5,726 nucleotides of DNA from JAAYRG01 sp964643255 (lineage in GTDB: Bacteria; Bacillota; Clostridia; Lachnospirales; Lachnospiraceae). Positions 1-5,508 of this stretch are shown here, in pieces. Below the pieces are notes generated by a model. The model made no database searches, was not told the origin of the DNA, and saw only the letters and a program-made list of their open reading frames with translations. Location: positions 1 through 5,726 of the forward strand of contig CAZXSM010000098.1 in NCBI GenBank assembly GCA_964643255.1, in the 5' to 3' direction. A program made the position numbers and the translations under genes. Each line of letters opens with the position of its first letter. Position 1 is the stretch's first letter.

Positions 1-82
1 CACGGTCACCAAAAACATAAGGCTCTGCATCAGGTATATATTCCCATGATGGTAAAAAAGGATTAACTGCTTGTTTTTTCAT
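1..82 (-). CDS. Glycoside hydrolase family 43 protein, N-terminal 27 codons only
   Basis: The gene starts with ATG at 82 and runs off the left edge. The visible protein begins MKKQAVNPFLPSWEYIPDAE and continues PYVFGDR. The block NPFLPSWEYIPD.EP..FGDR is the characteristic start of many clostridial family 43 glycosidases, where the first strand of the five-bladed propeller carries an early catalytic Asp and is followed by a YGSHD-like motif (outside this window). Family members usually act on arabinose- or xylose-containing side chains or oligosaccharides. A GGAGGG ribosome binding site at 89-94 lies 6 bases upstream of the start, which fixes it. No signal peptide is visible, so a cytoplasmic enzyme acting on imported sugar is likely. 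It is the fourth gene of the importer operon, 153 bases after the binding-protein gene. The exact substrate cannot be told from 27 residues. Confidence 0.8.
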   Translation of the reverse strand, partial: MKKQAVNPFLPSWEYIPDAEPYVFGDR

Positions 83-150
83 AATTTTCCCTCCATTTTT
101 TCTTAAATTAATAGTTAACTTTTATCATTTAATTATTTATATGTTTTAAC

Positions 151-186
151 AATACCAGCATCTCATACAAATGAAATACTGGCATT
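151..186 (-). promoter_or_regulatory. Intergenic stem-loop after the binding-protein gene
   Basis: A 36-base hairpin begins 49 bases after the lipoprotein stop codon. The outer arms are 151-161 and 176-186, the inner arms 163-166 and 171-174, with a four-base loop at 167-170. All 16 positions can pair in minus-strand RNA. The three non-Watson-Crick pairs (154/183, 159/178, 162/175) are G-U in minus-strand RNA but would be A-C mismatches in plus-strand RNA, so the structure suits the operon transcript. No clean U-run follows on the minus strand. It is therefore more likely a 3' stabiliser or partial attenuator, keeping binding-protein mRNA more abundant than the downstream glycosidase message, than a full terminator. 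The role is inferred. Confidence 0.6.
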
Positions 187-235
187 GTTTTTACATATAT
201 TAATTGTATCAATTATATTATACTAAATATACTTT

Positions 236-2020
236 TTATTGTAAATTTTCCATATATTGATCATAATATGTTTGATAAGTTTCTAGATATCTTTCAACTC
301 CCATGTCTTTAAGATTTGAAATATATAAATCCCAATCTGCTTCTGGGTCCAATCCTCCTGTTATAAATTCTACAGTAGCTTGGTTTACATAACCGCCAAT
401 TGTTACAGTAGATTCAGAAATAAATTGAGCATCTTCTCCTTCAAACACTAAGTTAGGAACAATAGATTCATCGTCTGGTGAAAATGGATCATACTTCTCT
501 GCTGATTGTTGTAATACATATTCATGGTCTAACTCAACAGGTTCTTGTATTTTCATATCTCCTCTGAAATCAGCTGTACTTGATCTAACGCAAGCATCTG
601 ATACCCAGTACCAGTTATCATAGTTTTTCTCAAATCCAGCTCCTATCCAGTCAAAATCATCTGGAACTACATGTGCTTCATAAGTAGGTGTTCCACCTGC
701 AAGGGAAACTCCTTCATCTGTCCAATCCCAGCCGATTCCTTCTGCTCCAAATGCTTGTACATTTGTTCCTTCTTCTGTAGCTAAGAAATCAAAAAGTGCA
801 ACTACAATTTCAGGATATTCACAGTTTTTAGAAATACTACCAATAGTTGAACCAAAATAGTTATCTAGGTTTTTCGCAGCAAGTCTAACACCATTTGGAC
901 CTTCAACAGGTTCAAGGATTTCCCAGTCTTGCCATTTACCTTCGCTCTTTGACCAGAAGTTGTCTCCATCTACTTGTAGTGCTCCTCCTGGATGTAAAGC
1001 TACTAAATTATCTTCTTCATTATCAAGTGCTGATACAAATTGAGTATTATCTTGTGTAAATGTTTGATTGTCTAAAAGTCCCTCTGCATATAACTTGTTA
1101 ATATATTTCATAGCTTCACGATATTCTTCTTTCATAACAGAATATTCAATTGTACCATCATCACTAACTACAAGGCCTGCACCTACAGTAGGGTTTGTAT
1201 TACTAAGTGGATTATTGGCTTGTACAAATGAATTTATCATCCATACTGTAGGATCTGTAGCCCAACCACCAAGAAATCCTGTCATTGGAATTTCATCAGC
1301 AATACCATTTCCGTTTGGATCTTCATTTTTAACTTTTACAAGAAAATCATATAATTCTTCAGTTGTCTCAGGCATTTTACCATCATTAAGAGAATCTACC
1401 CAAGGTTTATAAATCCACATACGGTTTTGATATCTACAATGGAAACATTCGTTACAGTCCCCATATGTATATATGTGTCCGTCTGACATAACTAGGTCAC
1501 CTTCTCTGTTTGGAGCCATTTCGTTAATTTCATTCCAACGAGGTGCATCTGCTAGATATTCGTCTAATGGAATTATAAGTCCTTGTTCACCATAAGACTG
1601 AACTTCAGACTTACTCCAATGTGTTGTTAAGAATACATCTGGAAGGCTATCTGGATCTGTCATAAGTAGATTTAGTCTTGTTTTTGCTTCATCTCCATCT
1701 AAATCATAAACAAAATTTAAATGAATATTTGTTTGTTCTTCAATCCAATCAGTTACATAATTGTCCTGATATGTCCCTCCACCTGTATCAGTTGCATAAA
1801 CAAAAACTGATAATTCAAGTTTTTCTTCTAGTGGAAAAGTTACATCACTAACAGAATCAAATGCAAATGGGTCTTCACCATTTGTTTCAGTTGAAGTTCC
1901 ACCTTGATCCCCTGCTTTATCGCTTTCTTCCTTACCACCACAGCCTACTAATAAAAGTAGGAGACTTAAAGTCATTATGAGTGTAATAAGTTTTTTTCTA
2001 GATAAGTTTCTTTTTTTCAT
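236..2020 (-). CDS. Extracellular solute-binding lipoprotein of a sugar ABC importer (LplA/YtcQ-type)
   Basis: This is the substrate-capture subunit, anchored outside the membrane and delivering an oligosaccharide to the two permeases encoded just upstream. I chose the ATG at 2020 (594 aa): GGAGGT at 2031-2036 sits 10 bases before it, and it gives a compact signal peptide, KKRNLSRKK, a hydrophobic stretch and the lipobox LVGC with Cys27. The frame stays open to an ATG at 2059 (607 aa), but that start has no ribosome binding site and adds an acidic stretch before the signal. After the lipobox comes a Ser/Thr/Gly/Glu-rich linker (about 28-55), then the binding fold with LPDVF (about 126-130), CNECFHC (189-195) and the calcium-loop-like DPNGNGIADEIP (234-245), all usual for the LplA family. 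There is no frameshift. It lies 195 bases after the LplC-type gene, an unusually wide gap that holds structured RNA and an operator-like site, so it may be expressed separately. The ligand is unknown; the GH43 gene suggests a pentose-containing glycan. Confidence 0.93.
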   Translation of the reverse strand: MKKRNLSRKKLITLIMTLSLLLLLVGCGGKEESDKAGDQGGTSTETNGEDPFAFDSVSDVTFPLEEKLELSVFVYATDTGGGTYQDNYVTDWIEEQTNIHLNFVYDLDGDEAKTRLNLLMTDPDSLPDVFLTTHWSKSEVQSYGEQGLIIPLDEYLADAPRWNEINEMAPNREGDLVMSDGHIYTYGDCNECFHCRYQNRMWIYKPWVDSLNDGKMPETTEELYDFLVKVKNEDPNGNGIADEIPMTGFLGGWATDPTVWMINSFVQANNPLSNTNPTVGAGLVVSDDGTIEYSVMKEEYREAMKYINKLYAEGLLDNQTFTQDNTQFVSALDNEEDNLVALHPGGALQVDGDNFWSKSEGKWQDWEILEPVEGPNGVRLAAKNLDNYFGSTIGSISKNCEYPEIVVALFDFLATEEGTNVQAFGAEGIGWDWTDEGVSLAGGTPTYEAHVVPDDFDWIGAGFEKNYDNWYWVSDACVRSSTADFRGDMKIQEPVELDHEYVLQQSAEKYDPFSPDDESIVPNLVFEGEDAQFISESTVTIGGYVNQATVEFITGGLDPEADWDLYISNLKDMGVERYLETYQTYYDQYMENLQ

Positions 2021-2071
2021 TCCTTTTTCTACCTCCATAAATTGTTTTGAATCCTTCATGTTGTTACTACT

Positions 2072-2088
2072 TGAATAGCGCTTACAAA
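2072..2088 (-). promoter_or_regulatory. cre-like / LacI-family operator candidate
   Basis: On the minus strand the site reads TTTGTAAGCGCTATTCA, with the palindromic core AGCGCT at 2077-2082. The left half matches the CcpA catabolite-response element consensus (TGWAANCGNTNWCA), while the right half is displaced by one base, so the match is imperfect. Another LacI-family sugar repressor would also fit. It lies about 50 bases before the chosen lipoprotein start, inside the transcribed gap, where it could act as a roadblock or control a local promoter. I found no convincing -35/-10 pair next to it. Confidence 0.35.
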
Positions 2089-2100
2089 TAGTATTTATTA

Positions 2101-2204
2101 AAATCCCTAATCACAGTTTTATAATCTTATTGTTAGATTGATTGATCTTCTTGCCTTTGTCGCAAAAAGACTTTATTAATCTATCTTTAGTGATTGGGTG
2201 ATTT
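2101..2204 (-). promoter_or_regulatory. Structured RNA element in the permease-to-lipoprotein gap
   Basis: In the minus-strand transcript three nested helices can form. The outer arms, 2190-2204 and 2101-2114, pair over 13 positions with one mismatch and one bulge. A middle helix of five pairs joins 2178-2182 to 2135-2139. An inner hairpin has arms 2162-2170 and 2146-2154 (nine pairs, one of them G-U) and a seven-base loop. The G-U pair would be a mismatch on the other strand, favouring minus-strand RNA. I do not recognise a known riboswitch class. It may stabilise the downstream binding-protein message or mark a processing site. AT-rich spacers can form helices by chance, so confidence is modest. 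Confidence 0.35.
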
Positions 2205-2215
2205 CCCTATTAAAT

Positions 2216-3130
2216 TTATCCCTTAACTGAACCAAGTGTAACGCCTTTAACAAAATGCTTTTGAACAAGTGGATATACCAGCATAAGTGGTAAAGTACTA
2301 ATTATTATGGTTGCGTACTTCAACATTTCACTTAAATGCCTGTTTTTAGCTATTTGAACTGGATCTATATTAGAAGAACTAAAGTCAACCTGTGACAAAA
2401 GTAAAATTCTTCTTAAAATTAACTGAAGTGGGTACTTTTCTTCTGAATTAATATACAACATAGGTTGAAAATACCCATTCCATAAGCCTACCATAATCCA
2501 CAGAGCAAGAACTGCAATAATTGCTTTAGACAAGGGTAATGCAATCTTTGTAAAGAACTTAAAATCGGAACAACCATCAACTGCTGCTGCATCTATTAAT
2601 TCATCTGGAATACCTTGTTTGAAAAATGTCCTTGCCACTATAACGTTAAATGCATTTACAGAACCCGGAAGAATAACTGCCCACATGGTATCCATTAATC
2701 CCAAACTTTGAATTAATAAGAAAGAAGGTACTAAACCACCTGAGAAAATCATTGTAAATACAAAAATTCTATTAAAGAATTTTCTTCCTTGAAAATCATC
2801 TCTAGATAAAGGGTATGCAGCAAGTAATGTCAGTGCAACACTGATTACCGTACCTACTACTGTATAAATAATTGAGTTTTTATAGCCCGTCCAAATTGCA
2901 TCGTATTTGAAAACCGCCTTGTAACTATCTAAGGTGAATTCTACAGGTAAAAACCTTACTCTTCCTGACATCAAGGCTGATCCGGAGCTAAAAGATGCAC
3001 TAAGAACATATATAAGTGGATATAATATCACAATTACCAATAATCCAAGAAATACATAATTTAGAAAATAAACTATTCTATCTTGTGTTATATTTTTCTT
3101 TTTTGCTTTTGTTTTTATACTTTCCTTCAT
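2216..3130 (-). CDS. Carbohydrate ABC transporter permease (LplC/YtcP-type, MalG-like)
   Basis: This is one of the two membrane subunits forming the sugar channel. It is 304 aa with about six hydrophobic segments: roughly 21-44, 84-108, 122-142, 148-168, 203-222 and 271-289. The cytoplasmic coupling loop that docks the ATPase is at 177-201, read as ELIDAAAVDGCSDFKFFTKI followed by ALPLS, a standard EAA-type motif with the Asp-Gly pair at 185-186. The C-terminus, YPLVQKHFVKGVTLGSVKG, is the hallmark ending of the LplC/YtcP family. The start at 3130 is fixed by GGAGG at 3137-3141, six bases upstream. Only 11 bases separate it from the stop of the LplB-type gene, and the ribosome binding site abuts that stop, so the two are probably translationally coupled, as expected for subunits needed one to one. 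Intact and of normal length. Confidence 0.95.
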   Translation of the reverse strand: MKESIKTKAKKKNITQDRIVYFLNYVFLGLLVIVILYPLIYVLSASFSSGSALMSGRVRFLPVEFTLDSYKAVFKYDAIWTGYKNSIIYTVVGTVISVALTLLAAYPLSRDDFQGRKFFNRIFVFTMIFSGGLVPSFLLIQSLGLMDTMWAVILPGSVNAFNVIVARTFFKQGIPDELIDAAAVDGCSDFKFFTKIALPLSKAIIAVLALWIMVGLWNGYFQPMLYINSEEKYPLQLILRRILLLSQVDFSSSNIDPVQIAKNRHLSEMLKYATIIISTLPLMLVYPLVQKHFVKGVTLGSVKG

Positions 3131-3141
3131 AATTTCCCTCC

Positions 3142-4113
3142 CTATAAGAATCCGCCATCAGATACTTTGTTTGCCACCTTATTTGCTAAAACAATAAGTA
3201 TCAATCCAACTACAGATCTAAACAAGCCAATTGCAGTAGCATAGGAGTAATCTGGATAAGATGATGCCAAAGATACTTTATATTCATATGTTGATATTAT
3301 TTCTGAAGTACTTATATTATTATAGTTCTGCATTGCCAGAATTTTTTCATGCCCAACATTTAAGACACTTCCCATGTTTAAAATCAACATAGTTACAGCA
3401 GTTGGCATGACTGCTGGTAAGTCTATATGTCTAATCCTTTGTAACAAGGTAGCCCCGTCTATTAGAGCCGCTTCATGTAACTCAATACTTACATTTGATA
3501 AAGCTGCAAGATAAATAACAGAATTAAATCCAACTCCTTGTAATACACCTGTCCATACATAAAGATGAGGGAATGCAGATGCACTACCTAAGATGTTTGT
3601 GCCAAATGTATTATATAGAAAACTTCCAAGGACTCCAGTTCTTGTATCAAACATTAAATTAATAATCCCCACAAATACAATTATTGATATGAAATATGGA
3701 AGATACGTTATCATCTGTGATGCTTTTTTAAATCTAACATTCTTAGTATAATTTAGGGCAAGTGCTAGAATAATTGCTGTAGGTATATTTACAGCTAATG
3801 AATATAGTGAAATAACTAATGTATTACGCAAAATTCCTGCAAAATTATAGTTATTAAAAAAACGTATGAAATTATTCATACCAAAATTACTTGTCCAAGG
3901 ACTATCAAATATTCCTAAACTTGCTTTATAATCTTTAAATGCAACTACAATACCTGCCATCGGCAGATATGCAAATATAATTAAGACACATAATGGTATA
4001 AATAACATTACATATAATTGCCAGTGTCCTCGGAAATACTTTATAAAATTTCCTAACTTGGTTTTCTTTCTTTTTTTTCTAGTGCCAGATAATTCAGTTT
4101 TACTTCTATTCAT
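3142..4113 (-). CDS. Sugar ABC transporter permease (LplB-type)
   Basis: This is the partner membrane subunit and the first gene of the operon, 323 aa. A basic cytoplasmic N-terminus (1-25, rich in Lys and Arg) is followed by hydrophobic segments near 33-55, 97-120, 134-155, 183-204, 237-255 and 291-311. The ATPase-coupling loop at 214-233 reads EAALIDGATLLQRIRHIDLP, an almost ideal EAA motif for this family. The C-terminal block YATAIGLFRSVVGLILIVLA and the ending NKVSDGGFL also fit LplB proteins (complex polysaccharide or oligosaccharide importers). The start at 4113 follows AGGAGAGGTG (4119-4128). No ATP-binding gene lies in the window, consistent with use of a shared ATPase. The upstream leader probably holds the operon promoter. 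Intact and of usual length. Confidence 0.95.
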   Translation of the reverse strand: MNRSKTELSGTRKKRKKTKLGNFIKYFRGHWQLYVMLFIPLCVLIIFAYLPMAGIVVAFKDYKASLGIFDSPWTSNFGMNNFIRFFNNYNFAGILRNTLVISLYSLAVNIPTAIILALALNYTKNVRFKKASQMITYLPYFISIIVFVGIINLMFDTRTGVLGSFLYNTFGTNILGSASAFPHLYVWTGVLQGVGFNSVIYLAALSNVSIELHEAALIDGATLLQRIRHIDLPAVMPTAVTMLILNMGSVLNVGHEKILAMQNYNNISTSEIISTYEYKVSLASSYPDYSYATAIGLFRSVVGLILIVLANKVANKVSDGGFL

Positions 4114-4142
4114 ACTTGCACCTCTCCTTTATTATTTCATGC

Positions 4143-4164
4143 AAAATTCTTTTAAAATTCTTTT
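4143..4164. repeat. Tandem 11-base direct repeat in the operon leader
   Basis: Two exact adjacent copies of AAAATTCTTTT (plus strand) occupy 4143-4153 and 4154-4164, just before the ribosome binding site of the LplB-type gene. The unit is low-complexity A/T sequence and may be a replication-slippage product. No role can be assigned. Confidence 0.45.
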
Positions 4165-4228
4165 TTCTAACTTGGCTCTAGTATTTCACAATTCTGCCAG
4201 TATGTATATATTCATTTCTTTTTTTCGA

Positions 4229-4258
4229 CTATTCATTTCTTAATAACCTTGATTTCAT
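4229..4258 (-). CDS. Possible nine-residue leader peptide
   Basis: A short frame encodes MKSRLLRNE and a TAG stop. It is reported only because AAGGAG (4267-4272) stands eight bases before its ATG, an ideal spacing, inside the otherwise gene-free leader of the operon. The peptide is basic, with two arginines and two leucines, and resembles no family I know. It ends 115 bases before the first permease start. It could be a regulatory upstream ORF, or simply chance in AT-rich DNA. Confidence 0.2.
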   Translation of the reverse strand: MKSRLLRNE

Positions 4259-4270
4259 GGGCTTTTCTCC

Positions 4271-4292
4271 TTGTTTTTTGTGCAAAAAACAA
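4271..4292. repeat. A/T-rich inverted repeat in the operon leader
   Basis: Two ten-base arms, TTGTTTTTTG and CAAAAAACAA, flank a two-base centre, so the 22-base site is perfectly symmetric apart from that centre. It could bind a dimeric regulator, or fold in the transcript into a weak hairpin whose 3' arm ends at the AA of the AAGGAG before the possible leader peptide. Which of these applies, if any, is not shown by the sequence. Confidence 0.45.
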
Positions 4293-4420
4293 CCTTTAAT
4301 TTATTAAATTCAGGTTTTCACCCTTTAAATATCTACAATAACTTTGAGCTATGTTGTATATTATTGGTGATTATCAACGCAAATATTCTTATGATTTGAA
4401 AACATTTATCTATAGTCGTC

Positions 4421-4456
4421 AAAAAAGTCTCCAATCAGATTAATTTGATTGGAGAC
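4421..4456 (-). terminator. Rho-independent terminator, minus strand
   Basis: Arms GTCTCCAATCA (4427-4437) and TGATTGGAGAC (4446-4456) pair perfectly over 11 bases. The eight bases between them can pair further, making a nearly perfect 30-base palindrome. On the minus strand it is followed directly by TTTTTT (4426-4421), the mark of a terminator. It would stop minus-strand transcription coming from the gene fragments at 4867-5726 and so insulate the sugar operon that begins downstream. On the plus strand no T-run follows. Confidence 0.85.
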
Positions 4457-4472
4457 CTCAGTGTAAAATACA

Positions 4473-4751
4473 TTGCCAGATATGCGAGATTATTTTAGTA
4501 TGATTATATCTAATGAAGCCAATATGGAAGTTATAGGTGTAGCATCTACAGGAAAAGAGGCTATACAAAAAGCATATGAAGGGTGCAGTTATAAGCAAAT
4601 ATCAGAAACAAGTTTTGTAGCTACATCTAATATAAAAATTCAAGTTAATAACATACTTAAAAAATTCGATAAGCAAACTATGAAAGAAGTAGTAAATCTT
4701 CTTAGGGAATTACAATTTCATGAATTTCTAGAGGGATTAGAACAAAAATAG
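4473..4751 (+). pseudogene. NarL/LuxR-type response regulator remnant with internal deletion
   Basis: An open frame from a TTG at 4473 encodes 92 residues; intact NarL-type regulators have about 200-230. Residues 1-36 (PDMRDYFSMIISNEANMEVI, then GVASTGKEAIQKAYE) match the start of a receiver domain after its acidic pair. Residues 37-79 (GCSYKQISETSFVATSNIKI and onward to NILKKFDKQTMKEVVNLLREL) match a LuxR-type helix-turn-helix. The middle of the receiver, with the phosphorylated Asp, the conserved Thr and Lys, and the linker, is gone. The joint is in frame near KAYEG (4572-4583). The first ten or so residues, including the Asp pair, are also missing, a stop lies three codons upstream, and neither TTG 4473 nor ATG 4482 has a ribosome binding site. 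A strong terminator still follows. It is most likely dead; a free DNA-binding fragment is possible but would need another start signal. Confidence 0.8.
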
Positions 4752-4769
4752 CTTTTACCTTCTATATAG

Positions 4770-4803
4770 AAGATGTCAGGAATAAACTCCTGACATCTTT
4801 TTT
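4770..4803 (+). terminator. Rho-independent terminator after the response regulator remnant
   Basis: Arms AGATGTCAGGA (4771-4781) and TCCTGACATCT (4788-4798) pair perfectly, with one further A-T pair outside, around the six-base loop ATAAAC. Six T residues (4798-4803) follow on the plus strand. It starts 18 bases after the stop codon of the regulator remnant and is evidently that gene's original terminator. The minus-strand reading lacks a T-run, so it works in one direction. A 14-base palindrome, CTTCTATATAGAAG (4759-4772), overlaps its foot. Confidence 0.9.
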
Positions 4804-4813
4804 ATATATTTTA

Positions 4814-4871
4814 TTTTTATATTCTTTTCTCTGTTATCTTTTTATATTCTTTTCTCTATTATATTTTTATA
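4814..4871. repeat. 25-base tandem repeat, two copies plus a partial third
   Basis: The plus-strand unit begins TTTTTATATTCTTTTCTCT. Copy one is 4814-4838 and copy two 4839-4863, with differences only at the twentieth and last bases. A third copy starts with TTTTTATA at 4864-4871 and runs into the 3' end of the dehydrogenase remnant, supplying its stop codon (4867-4869). It looks like slippage or duplication at the gene end and has no coding content. Confidence 0.75.
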
Positions 4872-5508
4872 GTATTACATTAATTTGATTTCCATCCATC
4901 CATGAATATACATTTTCAAAAGTTTTTTCTGCTCTTACTACCATAGATTCCTCTGTTGCAAAGGCAATATGAGGTGTAAGCAGAGCACTATCAACATCAA
5001 ATAATACATGATCTTGTGGTAAAGGAGGCTCAACTTCAAATACATCAATAGCAGCACCTGCAAATTGCTTTTCTTTTAGGGCTTGTGCCACAGCTTCGAT
5101 ATCAATTACTGGACCTCTCGCACAATTTATTAATAAGGCATTTGATTTTAGTAGTTTAATATTATCTTTATTAATTAAGTGCTTTGTATCCTTAGTTAAT
5201 GGTGTATGTAAGGTTACTATATCACTAGCCTTTAATAATTCTTCTAAACTTACGTATTCAATACCCATTTCTTCGCCTTTTTTGCTAGGTGACCTATTAT
5301 TACCTAACAATTTGCAACCGAAAGCCTTTAGTAATTCGGCAACTCTTAAGCCTACAGCCCCTGTTCCTACAATACCAACAGTTTTTCCAGCTAGCTCATT
5401 TCCTACTAGTCCTTCTTTTGTCTTACCTTGTCTAATTACCTCATTACACTCTACAATATTTCTTAGTTTTGAAATAATCATACCTATTACTAGCTCAGCT
5501 ATGGTAAT
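4867..5508 (-). pseudogene. D-2-hydroxyacid dehydrogenase remnant, N-terminus deleted
   Basis: The family reduces 2-keto acids with NAD(P)H, or the reverse (phosphoglycerate dehydrogenase-like group). About 213 residues remain of the usual 310-330. Numbering from the ATG at 5481, the fragment holds the whole nucleotide-binding fold, with GTGAVG of the GxGxxG motif at 39-44, and all three catalytic residues: Arg122 in CARGP, Glu151 in FEVEPP and His171 in TPHIA. The Arg-to-Glu spacing of 29 is the family norm. The first half of the catalytic domain, about 95-100 residues, is missing. Family similarity continues upstream of the ATG as ITIAELVIG, so that ATG is an internal codon, and it has no ribosome binding site. 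Beyond about 5508 the sequence is instead the frame of a sugar permease fragment. I read this as a deletion joint, so the protein cannot be normal even if translated. Asn61-Asn62 stand where the cofactor-selecting region lies. Confidence 0.85.

Larger units (their letters stand above)
4114..4420 (-). promoter_or_regulatory. Gene-free leader and likely promoter region of the sugar importer operon
   Basis: These 307 bases lie between the minus-strand terminator and the first permease gene, so the operon promoter should be here. The best sigma-A-like pair I can see is TTGCGT (4377-4382) and TATACA (4355-4360) with a 16-base gap, which is weak and only a candidate; an activator would probably be needed. 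Downstream lie an A/T palindrome (4271-4292), a possible nine-codon ORF (4229-4258) and an 11-base tandem repeat (4143-4164). No tRNA, known riboswitch or longer ORF is evident. Confidence 0.4.

Noticed and set aside
151..190. Plus-strand terminator (stem followed by GTTTTT)
   Set aside because: No plus-strand gene precedes it, and the stem would contain three A-C mismatches in plus-strand RNA that are G-U pairs on the minus strand.
1068..1412. Plus-strand open frame of 114 codons
   Set aside because: It lies wholly antisense to the lipoprotein gene, has no ribosome binding site, and its product resembles no protein family; the opposite strand is clearly the coding one.
2101..2204. Known riboswitch in the gap before the lipoprotein gene
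   Set aside because: No conserved core of a familiar class (TPP, SAM, glycine, FMN, c-di-GMP, purine, lysine) is recognisable; only generic helices are seen.
4058..4243. Plus-strand open frame of 61 codons, Phe/Leu-rich
   Set aside because: Its hydrophobic content comes from T-rich complement of the Lys-rich permease N-terminus and leader; there is no ribosome binding site or recognisable motif.
4814..4871. Short repeats considered as a CRISPR array
   Set aside because: The copies are directly adjacent without unique spacers, the unit is A/T-rich low-complexity sequence, and there are no cas genes.
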